This document shows, piece after piece, positions 1-6,489 of a stretch of DNA of 6,617 nt (position 1 is the first letter of the stretch; each line of letters opens with the position of its first letter). This DNA is from Gammaproteobacteria bacterium (GTDB lineage: Bacteria; Pseudomonadota; Gammaproteobacteria; Steroidobacterales; BM003), in assembly GCA_026193125.1 (NCBI GenBank), contig JAPHSC010000278.1, forward strand, positions 1 to 6,617, in the 5' to 3' direction. A program made the translations under genes and the position numbers. Under the pieces are notes generated by a model. It saw only the letters and a list, made by a program, of their open reading frames with translations, ran no database searches and was not told where the DNA came from.

Positions 1-1079
1 TACTACGCAGCCAGCACTTCATCGGTTTGCCGGAAATGGTGATGAACTATTTTCGCTTCGTCGCCAGGGATGTACGCGAACACCTGGCCGCCCTGGGTGT
101 GCGCAGCGTCGAGGAATTAATCGGCCAGACCGGTTTTCTGCGACCCATCCCCGGCCAGACCTCGCGGCAGCGCGGCCTGGACTTGTCGCCCATTCTGTCC
201 CAGGACGGTCTGGTGCAGGAGCAGTCCTGTTTTTGCACCGAGCCGCGGAATGTACCCTGGGACAAGGGTGAGCTGGCCGAGCGCATGCTGGCTGACAGCC
301 TGCAGGCGATCCGCGAGAAGACCGGCGCCAGCCTCTCCTACACGGTGCGCAATTCCGATCGCAGTATAGGCGCCCGGCTTTCCGGAGAAATAGCCCGCCA
401 GCACGGTGATCACGGCATGCGGGAGTCGCCGCTGGAAATCCATCTGCAGGGTGCCGTCGGGCAAAGCTTTGGCGCCTTTAATGCGTCAGGTCTGCACCTG
501 ACCCTGGAGGGTGACGCCAACGATTATGTGGGCAAGGGTATGGCCGGCGGGCTACTGGTGATACGGCCGCCCGCCGCGGCGATTTATCCCGCCAACTCGA
601 CACCGATCATGGGTAACACCTGTCTGTACGGTGCAACCGGTGGACGCCTGTTTGCGGCGGGCACGGCCGGCGAGCGTTTTGCCGTGCGTAATTCGGGAGC
701 CATCGCGGTGGTGGAGGGCGTGGGTGATCACGGTTGCGAGTACATGACCGGGGGAGCAGTGGTTGTCCTGGGTGATACGGGTGTGAATTTTGGCGCCGGT
801 ATGACTGGCGGCTTCGCCTATGTGCTGGATCTGGACCGGCTGTTCGTGGATCGCTACAACCATGAGCTCATCGATATCAATCGCATTACGCCGGAAAGCA
901 TGGAGGCCAACCTGCATCACCTGCGCTCCTTGATAGAAGAACACGTGGCGTACACGGGAAGTGTATGGGGCACCGAGATCCTGGAAGATTTCCGTAGCTA
1001 TATCGGCAAGTTCTGGCTGGTTAAGCCCAAGGCAGCGGACCTTGAGTCCCTGGTGCTGACCTTGCGTCGGGCCGCGTGA
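1..1079 (+). CDS. gltB: Glutamate synthase (NADPH) large subunit, C-terminal part (5' end outside window)
   Basis: This is the last 358 codons of the glutamate synthase alpha subunit. The first whole codon is at base 3, and the frame is open to the left edge, so the gene starts upstream and the TTG at base 27 is not a start. The first ~40 residues (containing NYFRFVARDVRE) are the tail of the FMN-binding synthase domain. From about base 290 onward lies the GXGXG right-handed beta-helix domain, with the typical glycine-rich stretches GDANDYVGKGMAGG (bases 510-551) and VEGVGDHGCEYMTGG (bases 711-755). From family knowledge, this subunit hydrolyses glutamine in an N-terminal amidotransferase domain and channels ammonia to the FMN/3Fe-4S site, where 2-oxoglutarate becomes glutamate. 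Those catalytic parts lie outside the window. It acts in the cytoplasm as a complex with GltD, encoded 10 bases downstream. No frameshift or internal stop is seen. Confidence 0.96.
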   Translation, partial: LRSQHFIGLPEMVMNYFRFVARDVREHLAALGVRSVEELIGQTGFLRPIPGQTSRQRGLDLSPILSQDGLVQEQSCFCTEPRNVPWDKGELAERMLADSLQAIREKTGASLSYTVRNSDRSIGARLSGEIARQHGDHGMRESPLEIHLQGAVGQSFGAFNASGLHLTLEGDANDYVGKGMAGGLLVIRPPAAAIYPANSTPIMGNTCLYGATGGRLFAAGTAGERFAVRNSGAIAVVEGVGDHGCEYMTGGAVVVLGDTGVNFGAGMTGGFAYVLDLDRLFVDRYNHELIDINRITPESMEANLHHLRSLIEEHVAYTGSVWGTEILEDFRSYIGKFWLVKPKAADLESLVLTLRRAA

Positions 1080-1081
1080 GG
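1078..1081 (+). promoter_or_regulatory. gltD ribosome binding site overlapping the gltB stop codon
   Basis: GAGG lies 8 bases before the gltD ATG, and its first two bases are the end of the gltB TGA. This arrangement fits translational coupling of the two subunits, which are needed in equal amounts. The coupling itself is inferred. Confidence 0.6.
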
Positions 1082-1089
1082 TTCCTGCC

Positions 1090-2499
1090 ATGACAGAGAA
1101 GACACTCCGCTTCCTGGATATTCCGCGACGCAGTCCGGAGAAAGCCGAGGCGGGCGAGCGCAAGACGAATTTCGCCGAGATTTACGGTCACTATTCTGCA
1201 ACGGCCGCGGCCGATCAGGCCGGGCGCTGCCTGGCCTGCGGAAATCCATACTGTGAATGGAAATGCCCGGTACACAACTACATTCCGGAATGGCTGAAGC
1301 TGGTGGACGAGGGCAAGTTGTTCCAGGCCGCCGAGCTGTCCCACCAGACCAACTCACTTCCGGAAATTTGCGGGCGTATTTGTCCACAGGATCGGCTATG
1401 CGAAGGCGCCTGCACGCTGAATGACGGGTTTGGTGCAGTCAGCATCGGGGCGATCGAGAAGTACATCACCGACGAGGCGCTCAAGCAGGGCTGGCGGCCC
1501 GACATGTCGCAGGTGAAAAGCACAGGTAAGAGCGTGGCAGTGGTGGGGGCCGGGCCGGCGGGGCTGGCGGTGGCCGATATATTGGTGCGCAATGGCGTCA
1601 GGCCCGTGGTGTTTGACCGCTACCCCCAGATCGGTGGCTTGCTGACCTTCGGTATTCCGCCATTCAAACTTGAAAAATCCGTGGTCGAGACACGGCGTGC
1701 CCTGATGGAAGAAATGGGTGTGGAGTTTCGCTTGAATACTGATGTCGGTACCGACATCACCTTTGACGAACTGGCGGCCGGTTTTGATGCGGTGTTCCTG
1801 GGACTGGGTACCTACACCGAGGTGCGCGGTGATTTCCCGGGCGAGAACCTGCCGCAAGTTCGCGCTGCCCTGCCTTACCTGATTGGCAATGTCCGCCGCC
1901 AGCTGGGTATGGAATGCCAGGCAACGCCCTTTCTGGATATGGCTGGCAAGCGGGTGGTGGTGCTGGGTGGCGGGGACACCGGCATGGACTGCGTGCGAAC
2001 CGCCATACGCCAGGGTGCGGCCAGCGTCACCTGCGCCTATCGCAGGGACCGGGAGAATATGCCCGGCTCCAGGCGTGAAGTGGAGAATGCCGAGGACGAG
2101 GGCGTGCGGTTTTTGTGGCAGCGACAGCCGCTGGAAATAGTGGGCACGGACAAGGTGACGGCGGTACGCCTGGTCAGCACCGAACTGGGCCAGGCCGATG
2201 CAAGCGGCAGGCAGACGGCGAATATTGTGCCCGGCAGCGAAGAGTTACTGGATTGCGACGAAGTAATCGTGGCTTTCGGCTTTCGCCCCAGTCCGCCTGA
2301 CTGGCTGGCACATGCGGGTGTGCGTTTGCACGACAATGGCCGCGTGCAGGTATCGGCCGATAGCCAGACTCCGTTCCAGACTTCCCAACCCGGTGTATTC
2401 GCCGGCGGCGACATGGTCCGGGGATCGGACCTGGTGGTCACCGCAGTGTTTGAAGGTCGCGAGGCGGCCAGGGGAATTCTCGCCTACCTGGAGGTCTAG
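1090..2499 (+). CDS. gltD: Glutamate synthase (NADPH) small subunit
   Basis: A complete 469-residue beta subunit of GOGAT, the usual length for the family. It takes electrons from NADPH through FAD and two 4Fe-4S clusters and passes them to the FMN of GltB in the cytoplasm. The N-terminal ferredoxin-like domain has two cysteine groups: C47, C50, C55, C59 and C94, C98, C104, C108. The FAD-binding Rossmann motif VVGAGPAGLA is at residues 151-160. The NADPH-binding motif VLGGGDTGMD is at 291-300. The C-terminal FAD contact VFAGGDMVRG is at 436-445. All motifs look intact. The ATG start is supported by GAGG 8 bases upstream and by the typical N-terminus. It is co-transcribed with gltB. The same fold occurs in other NADPH-dependent oxidoreductases such as dihydropyrimidine dehydrogenase subunits, but the direct gltB neighbour makes GltD secure. 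Confidence 0.97.
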   Translation: MTEKTLRFLDIPRRSPEKAEAGERKTNFAEIYGHYSATAAADQAGRCLACGNPYCEWKCPVHNYIPEWLKLVDEGKLFQAAELSHQTNSLPEICGRICPQDRLCEGACTLNDGFGAVSIGAIEKYITDEALKQGWRPDMSQVKSTGKSVAVVGAGPAGLAVADILVRNGVRPVVFDRYPQIGGLLTFGIPPFKLEKSVVETRRALMEEMGVEFRLNTDVGTDITFDELAAGFDAVFLGLGTYTEVRGDFPGENLPQVRAALPYLIGNVRRQLGMECQATPFLDMAGKRVVVLGGGDTGMDCVRTAIRQGAASVTCAYRRDRENMPGSRREVENAEDEGVRFLWQRQPLEIVGTDKVTAVRLVSTELGQADASGRQTANIVPGSEELLDCDEVIVAFGFRPSPPDWLAHAGVRLHDNGRVQVSADSQTPFQTSQPGVFAGGDMVRGSDLVVTAVFEGREAARGILAYLEV

Positions 2500-2510
2500 G
2501 GGCTCCAACC

Positions 2511-2532
2511 TGGTGCGTATAACGCACCCTAC
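2511..2532 (+). repeat. Palindromic repeat, copy 1 (right half only)
   Basis: A 22-base unit that begins 11 bases after the gltD stop. GGTGCGT (2512-2518) pairs perfectly with ACGCACC (2522-2528) around a 3-base loop, and CCTAC follows. It matches 2907-2928 in copy 3 with one difference, in the loop. It corresponds only to the right half of the longer copies. There is no T-run after it, so it is not a standard intrinsic terminator, though it could cap the gltD mRNA end. Confidence 0.75.
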
Positions 2533-2589
2533 CCAATACGATACGCTCGGGCGTTCGGAACGCTTCACCACGGGAAGCGAAATAAGAGG

Positions 2590-2642
2590 CGTAGGGTGCA
2601 CTTTGTGCAGCGTACAAAATGCTGCGTAAAACGCACCCTACG
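2590..2642 (+). repeat. Palindromic repeat, copy 2 (full length)
   Basis: A 53-base element with perfect 10-base outer arms: CGTAGGGTGC (2590-2599) and GCACCCTACG (2633-2642). Inside are a second pair, GCAGC (2607-2611) and GCTGC (2621-2625), and two small hairpins: GCAC/GTGC at 2598-2608 and GCGT/ACGC at 2624-2634. The 15 bases at 2585-2599 are identical to 2964-2978 in copy 4. The 20 bases at 2624-2643 are identical to 2911-2930 in copy 3. The style resembles REP-like intergenic palindromes known from many bacteria; the family name cannot be settled by eye. Confidence 0.85.
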
Positions 2643-2661
2643 AAGATTGGCAACGCGGAAG
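2643..2661 (+). repeat. Partial copy of the second repeat type
   Basis: This 19-base stretch directly abuts the end of copy 2 and matches 2804-2822 at 17 of 19 positions. It corresponds only to the right flank of the second palindromic repeat at 2770-2822, so it may be a truncated remnant. Confidence 0.5.
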
Positions 2662-2700
2662 CTGGGCTTTTTGGCCGCAAGACTCAAGTTGATGAGTAGG

Positions 2701-2732
2701 TCGGAGGTGCCGGGGAGCCTCCGATTTATTCT
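2701..2732 (+). terminator. Possible intrinsic terminator of gltBD
   Basis: TCGGAGG (2701-2707) pairs perfectly with CCTCCGA (2718-2724) around a 10-base GC-rich loop, and TTTATT follows at 2725-2730. The T-tract is short and interrupted, and the hairpin lies about 200 bases past the gltD stop, so it is a weak candidate. It reads as a terminator on the plus strand only, since no matching A-run lies on the left side. Confidence 0.35.
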
Positions 2733-2769
2733 GGATGAAGTAGATTGTGAACGAAAAGGCTCGGATTCA

Positions 2770-2822
2770 AGGCGCCAATCGCAGGGAATAGCCGGCTATT
2801 GCCAAGATTCGCAACGTGGAAG
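2770..2822 (+). repeat. Second palindromic repeat type
   Basis: The core is a perfect 14-base palindrome, AATAGCCGGCTATT, at 2787-2800. Outside it the symmetry continues imperfectly, with CCAATC (2775-2780) facing GATTCG (2806-2811). The right flank (2804-2822) recurs at 2643-2661. It differs in sequence from copies 1-4, so it is a separate repeat type sharing the same spacer. The outer boundaries are estimates. Confidence 0.55.
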
Positions 2823-2871
2823 TGCACCGGCCAGCGTGACCCATGCAACGTGCCCTGCCGCGAGGATGTGA

Positions 2872-2930
2872 AGGGTATCGCGCACTCTGCTGTGCACCCT
2901 GCAAAATGGTGCGTAAAACGCACCCTACGA
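2872..2930 (+). repeat. Palindromic repeat, copy 3 (left arm decayed)
   Basis: The right half (2899-2930) matches copy 2 at 29 of 32 positions. It has a perfect hairpin: GGTGCGT (2908-2914) with ACGCACC (2918-2924) around AAA. The left outer arm is reduced to AGGGT (2872-2876) and is separated from the inner part by a few extra bases. This copy therefore keeps the right hairpin but has lost most of the left outer arm. Confidence 0.75.
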
Positions 2931-2968
2931 GAAAGGATGGCAGCTCCGAATGCCGAGTGTTGTAGAGG

Positions 2969-3021
2969 CGTAGGGTGCTCTTCGTGCACCGTCCAGCATG
3001 GTGGGTAAAACGCACCTTACC
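2969..3021 (+). repeat. Palindromic repeat, copy 4, running into the transporter stop codon
   Basis: It is the same 53-base length as copy 2 and about four fifths identical to it by eye. The left arm is CGTAGGGTGC (2969-2978) and the right arm GCACCTTACC (3012-3021), with one C-to-T change from the other copies. The inner pair is GCACC (2986-2990) and GGTG (3000-3003). The right arm overlaps the last codons of the minus-strand transporter gene and contains its stop codon (3017-3019). Confidence 0.8.
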
Positions 3022-4840
3022 AGGCCAGATCGTAAAACCAGGCCAGGGACAGGCTCAGGCTGATCCAGACCAGCAGCTGTAACGGAATACCGACGCGCAG
3101 GAAATCACTGAAGCGATAACCGCCGGCGCTCATGACCAGGAGATTGGTCTGGTAGCCCATGGGCGTCATGTAACTCATGTTGCCTCCCAGCAGCACTGCC
3201 AGCAGGAAAGGCTCGATGGGTGCGCCAAGTGTGGTTGCGATGGACACAGCGATAGGCGTCCCGATCGCTGCCGCGGCATTGTTGGTGACCACTTCGGTGA
3301 GCAGGGCCATGGCCAGCATCAGCATGCTGACCTTTATCGCAACCGACATGGGCGCGGCCGCATACACAAATAATTCGGCCATGTACTGGGCGGCCCCGGT
3401 AACAACCAGGAATTTACCCAGGGCCAGGCTTGCTGCAATCACCATGATGATGGAATGGTCGATGGCTGCCTTCATACCGCTGCGGGTAAGACAGCCGCTG
3501 ATCAGCATCGCCACCACGCCAATCATGGCTGCCACGGAAATAGGCAGCGCCCCGGTACCGGCGATTATCACAACCACCGCCATGATCCCGGCGCCGAGCA
3601 GGGCTTTATCCGATTGTGGTACCTCCAGGGTTCCATCCAGCACCAGGATGTCTCCGCTCCGTTTCCATTTCCGAATATCGTCCAGTGTTCCCTGTACCAG
3701 CAATATATCGGCGGTGCGCAAGATCGCTTCATCCGGATTGACCAGGATTTCCTGGCCGGGGCGATGCAGGGCTACGGGCCGCAGACCGAACTTACCGGAT
3801 AGATCCAGGTCTTCGAGACGACGACCATTCAGATAGGAACTGCTTGTGATGACTACCTCGGCCAGTTGCTGTGGTGGGCCTTTCGGATTCTCGTCGTCGT
3901 CCTCAATCTCGTGATCGGGTAACTGCAGTTTTCCCTCCAGGGCCTGTTCCGCTTCTTTAAGACCCTCGGGGGTGTCTCGCATGTGCAGGCGGTCTCCCGC
4001 CTTGAGCTTGAGGGTTGGAAGTCTTGCCAGTGCCAGGCCCTCCCCTCTTTCGATATGGTGCACCTTGACCCGGCTATCTATTGTCTCCATGGCGTCGGCG
4101 AAAGTTTTGCCCACGAACTTGCTGTCCTCGGTAATGTGTATCACCCCATCGAAAACACGCGGTGATGTATGGGGCATGGGTGGTTGCCGCGCAGGTATCA
4201 GCCTGGGCGCAAGCAACCAGAGGAATATCAGGGCGGCTGCCATGCCAACACTGGCGGGGATAAAGAAATCGAACATGCCGAAAGCAGGCAGCCCGAGGTC
4301 CTGGGCGATACCAATCACCAACAGATTTGTGGAGGTGCCGATGGTGGTGGTCATGCCTCCCAGTATCGTGGCATAGCCGACCGGCATAAGAATCCCTGAG
4401 CTGGGGAGCTTGTGTTGCATGGAGACGGTGACCAGCAGGGGTAGCAGCATGGCCACGATGGGCGTGTTGTTCATGAACATGGAACACGCGGCCGCGGTTA
4501 CCAGGGTCAGCAGAAACGCCAGCTTGGGCGAGTAACCCCAGGCATGCCCGAGCAGTCTGGCTACCGAGTGCAGGGCGCCGGTCTGCTCGAGGCCCTTGGC
4601 GCACATCATGAGGCAAACGATGGCGATCAGCGCCTGGTTGCCAAAACCCAGGTACAAATCGGCCGGGGTAAGCACCTGTTGGCCTGCAACCGGTGGCAGC
4701 CATAGCACAGCCAGGGAAATGACGATCAGTAGCGCCAGGGCGGAACTGGCCAGAGGAATTTTCTCCCGGGTGAACAGGAACAGGGCGCAGACCACCAGCA
4801 GCATGGCCGCCATTGCCTGCATATTGGGAGGGCTTGGCAC
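3017..4840 (-). CDS. SLC13/DASS-family permease with two RCK_C (TrkA-C) domains
   Basis: A 607-residue inner-membrane transporter. The N-terminal half has hydrophobic segments at about 9-24, 31-50, 67-82, 105-140, 148-178 and 190-212, with the family signatures FMNNTPIVAMLLP (122-134) and GTSTNLL (168-174). A soluble insert follows with two RCK_C-like domains (about 232-304 and 327-403), joined by an acidic linker rich in D and E (309-317). The C-terminal half has further membrane segments from 413 to 603 and the matching signatures TEVVTNNAAAAIGTP (515-529) and TPMGYQTNLLV (559-569). The inverted pair of NNT/TNN motifs is typical of SLC13 ion and substrate sites, and these carriers usually move sulfate or carboxylates with Na+. 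The substrate cannot be named from the sequence. GTG is preferred as start because AAAGGAA lies 7 bases upstream; ATG at codon 7 has no good site. The stop lies in repeat copy 4. Confidence 0.9.
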   Translation of the reverse strand: MPSPPNMQAMAAMLLVVCALFLFTREKIPLASSALALLIVISLAVLWLPPVAGQQVLTPADLYLGFGNQALIAIVCLMMCAKGLEQTGALHSVARLLGHAWGYSPKLAFLLTLVTAAACSMFMNNTPIVAMLLPLLVTVSMQHKLPSSGILMPVGYATILGGMTTTIGTSTNLLVIGIAQDLGLPAFGMFDFFIPASVGMAAALIFLWLLAPRLIPARQPPMPHTSPRVFDGVIHITEDSKFVGKTFADAMETIDSRVKVHHIERGEGLALARLPTLKLKAGDRLHMRDTPEGLKEAEQALEGKLQLPDHEIEDDDENPKGPPQQLAEVVITSSSYLNGRRLEDLDLSGKFGLRPVALHRPGQEILVNPDEAILRTADILLVQGTLDDIRKWKRSGDILVLDGTLEVPQSDKALLGAGIMAVVVIIAGTGALPISVAAMIGVVAMLISGCLTRSGMKAAIDHSIIMVIAASLALGKFLVVTGAAQYMAELFVYAAAPMSVAIKVSMLMLAMALLTEVVTNNAAAAIGTPIAVSIATTLGAPIEPFLLAVLLGGNMSYMTPMGYQTNLLVMSAGGYRFSDFLRVGIPLQLLVWISLSLSLAWFYDLAW

Positions 4841-4847
4841 CTGGCCG

Positions 4848-4854
4848 TTCCTTT
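4848..4854 (-). promoter_or_regulatory. Ribosome binding site deciding the transporter's GTG start
   Basis: On the minus strand this reads AAAGGAA, 7 bases before GTG at 4840-4838. The alternative ATG at 4822-4820 is preceded only by a C-rich stretch, so the GTG is the better start. Confidence 0.65.
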
Positions 4855-4869
4855 GCTACGCAGCCTCCA

Positions 4870-4899
4870 CTTATAGCCCGCTGCGCCGGCTGATGACAA
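4870..4899 (-). promoter_or_regulatory. Sigma-70-type promoter for the transporter gene
   Basis: On the minus strand TTGTCA (4899-4894) and TATAAG (4875-4870) are 18 bases apart; each hexamer matches the consensus at 5 of 6 positions. Transcription would begin near 4863, giving a leader of about 20-25 bases that just holds the ribosome binding site. An 8-base inverted repeat, AGCCTCCA (4862-4869) and TGGAGGCT (4936-4943), brackets the promoter. It could be an operator but is short enough to arise by chance. Confidence 0.5.
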
Positions 4900-4998
4900 T
4901 AAGGATTGCTCGCTTAGCTCCGGGAGTTTGCATTCTGGAGGCTCGTTCCTTCAGACTGCCGCATACCATTTTGTTTCTACTCCCTGGAGCGCCTGTCC

Positions 4999-6300
4999 AT
5001 GCACCGATTGATTGCCTTGTTTGCCCTGATTGCGTTTGCAAGTCCCACTGCCTTGATTGCCGAGGAATCTCTGCTGGCGCAGGTCGAAACCGTGGCCCCT
5101 ACGGTAGATGGCAAGGTGCTGGAGTGGAGACGCTATTTCCATGAGCATCCTGAGCTGAGCAATCGTGAGTTCAATACCTCAAAGACGATTGAAGAGGCGC
5201 TACGGGGCATGGGTATGGAAGTGTGGACAGATATCGCCCACACCGGTGTGGTGGGTATCCTGCATGGCGGCAAGCCGGGACCGGTGGTGGCAGTAAGGGC
5301 CGACATCGACGCTCTGCCGGTAGAGGAAGTCAACGATTTGCCGTTCAAGTCGGTTGCCCGCGGTGAGTACCGTGGCGCCGACACCGGTGTTATGCATGCC
5401 TGCGGTCATGACACCCACATTGCCATCGGACTGGGAACTGCAGCCATATTTGCGGAGCTGCGTGACCAGGTGCCGGGCACCATCATGTTCATCTTTCAGC
5501 CCGCCGAGGAAGGCGCTCCCGAGGGTGAAGAAGGCGGCGCATACCTGATGCTCAAGGAAGGTCTGTTCGAACGTATGAAGCCCGATGCAATCTATGGCCT
5601 GCATGTCTGGTCGGCCGGTAATGCCGGTGAGATTTCCTATCGCTCCGGCCCCTTGATGGCCAGCGCGGACGGTTTCCAGATCGATATCTATGGTCGCCAG
5701 ACCCACGCCTCGCGGCCCTGGGGCGGTATCGACCCGATAGTGACAGCGGCCCAGGTGGTGATGGGTCTGCAGACCATCGCCAGCCGCCAGGTCAATGTAA
5801 CCAAGGCGCCCTCGGTGGTTTCAGTGGGCCGCATAAACGGCGGTATTCGGGGCAACATCATTCCTGACCACGTGGAAATGCTGGGTACCGTGCGTGCCTT
5901 TGATCCGGACATGCGCGAAGACATCAAGCGGCGTGTCGAACACACCGCCAAGACAATCGCTGAAAGCCAGGGCGCCAGGGCCGAGATCAAGTGGGAGTTT
6001 GGCTATCCGGTGACCATCAACGAGCCGGCCCTGACCGAGCGTAGTGTGACGGTGCTGAATCGTGTGGTGGGGGCAGAGCATGTCAGCGTGTCGGACCTGG
6101 TCACCGGCGCTGAGGATTTCTCCTTCTTCCAACAGCAAGTTCCCGGCTTTTACTTTTTCCTGGGCGCAACCCCCGTGGGCCAGGATGCCACCACGGCGCC
6201 CAGCAATCACTCACCCATGTTCTTTGTGGATGAAAGCACGCTGCCGGTAGGTTTGAAGGCGCTGGCGGGCTTGGTCGCCGACAGGCTTGAGAATCCGTAA
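4999..6300 (+). CDS. Exported M20-family metallo-amidohydrolase/aminoacylase
   Basis: A 433-residue zinc-type hydrolase of the M20D group (hippurate hydrolase, N-acyl-amino-acid hydrolase and IAA-amide hydrolase relatives). The first 21 residues form a signal peptide: MHR, a hydrophobic core, then a likely cut after LIA before EES. The mature enzyme is thus probably periplasmic. Expected metal and catalytic residues are present: ADIDALP (101-107), C135 and H137 in MHACGHD, E170 and E171 in PAEEG, H202 in GLHV, and H404 in NHSP. The lid or dimerisation domain spans about 220-335, with GRQTHASRPWGGIDP at 232-246. GGAG-like GGAG (4986-4989) lies 9 bases before the ATG. The likely reaction is hydrolysis of an N-acyl bond to an amino acid or similar amine; the exact substrate is not readable. 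No clear promoter is seen upstream on this strand. The gene is divergent from the transporter. Confidence 0.92.
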   Translation: MHRLIALFALIAFASPTALIAEESLLAQVETVAPTVDGKVLEWRRYFHEHPELSNREFNTSKTIEEALRGMGMEVWTDIAHTGVVGILHGGKPGPVVAVRADIDALPVEEVNDLPFKSVARGEYRGADTGVMHACGHDTHIAIGLGTAAIFAELRDQVPGTIMFIFQPAEEGAPEGEEGGAYLMLKEGLFERMKPDAIYGLHVWSAGNAGEISYRSGPLMASADGFQIDIYGRQTHASRPWGGIDPIVTAAQVVMGLQTIASRQVNVTKAPSVVSVGRINGGIRGNIIPDHVEMLGTVRAFDPDMREDIKRRVEHTAKTIAESQGARAEIKWEFGYPVTINEPALTERSVTVLNRVVGAEHVSVSDLVTGAEDFSFFQQQVPGFYFFLGATPVGQDATTAPSNHSPMFFVDESTLPVGLKALAGLVADRLENP

Positions 6301-6489
6301 ACGGAGCTGAGTGACGCTGGCATTGTCGATCCAGGTCGCATCGGCGTGCTCTGCCTGCGCCGCCAACGAGCCCCGCGAGCAAGTACAGGAACTGCCGGCG
6401 ACGGATTTGGAATAGACCCGGGAGGCGGTTACGGTGAACGCTGATCAGCTGGAACTGGCGGTACTGGTTGCTTACGGGCTGAAGCATCC
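6301..6489 (+). other. Short spacer with a weak, amber-interrupted small reading frame
   Basis: A GTG at 6311 opens a 34-codon frame with a mildly hydrophobic, cysteine-containing start (ASACSACAAN) and ends at TAG 6413-6415. The same frame continues past the amber stop to TAA 6491-6493. A second GTG at 6434 within it is preceded by GGAGG (6421-6425) at 8 bases and gives a 19-residue peptide. The first GTG has a GGAG only 4 bases away, which is too close. This may be a decayed small gene or mere chance. No terminator with a T-run is visible. Confidence 0.2.

Larger units (their letters stand above)
2500..3016. other. Repeat-rich convergent spacer without a credible gene
   Basis: This spacer separates the 3' end of gltD (plus) from the 3' end of the transporter gene (minus). 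Short open frames cross it on both strands, but they run through the repeats, lack family resemblance and overlap each other. Beyond the repeats listed separately, it contains two more small inverted repeats: GCGTTC/GAACGC at 2551-2563, and CGCTTC (2561-2566) with GAAGCG (2574-2579). Most of the region could therefore fold as a chain of hairpins at the ends of two convergent transcripts. Confidence 0.7.

Noticed and set aside
27..29. TTG as a start for the first coding region
   Set aside because: The frame is open to base 3 and the upstream residues fit GltB, so the gene simply enters from the left edge.
2596..3008. Open frames of 60-90 codons on both strands in the convergent spacer
   Set aside because: They are built from the palindromic repeats, overlap each other and show no protein family features.
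2511..3021. CRISPR array
   Set aside because: Copies are few, irregularly spaced, diverged and partly truncated, with no uniform spacers and no cas genes.
3177..3836. 219-codon plus-strand frame inside the transporter gene
   Set aside because: It is antisense to well-conserved SLC13 and RCK_C sequence, and its composition is that of a shadow frame.
4820..4822. ATG at codon 7 as the transporter start
   Set aside because: It lacks a ribosome binding site, while the GTG has AAAGGAA at a good distance and a short leader from a matching promoter.
4928..4974. Plus-strand promoter for the amidohydrolase (TTGCAT near 4928)
   Set aside because: No acceptable -10 hexamer lies 16-18 bases downstream.
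6101..6487. 128-codon minus-strand frame near the right end
   Set aside because: It lies antisense over the conserved end of the amidohydrolase and resembles nothing; the real minus-strand gene there is the kinase tail in another frame.
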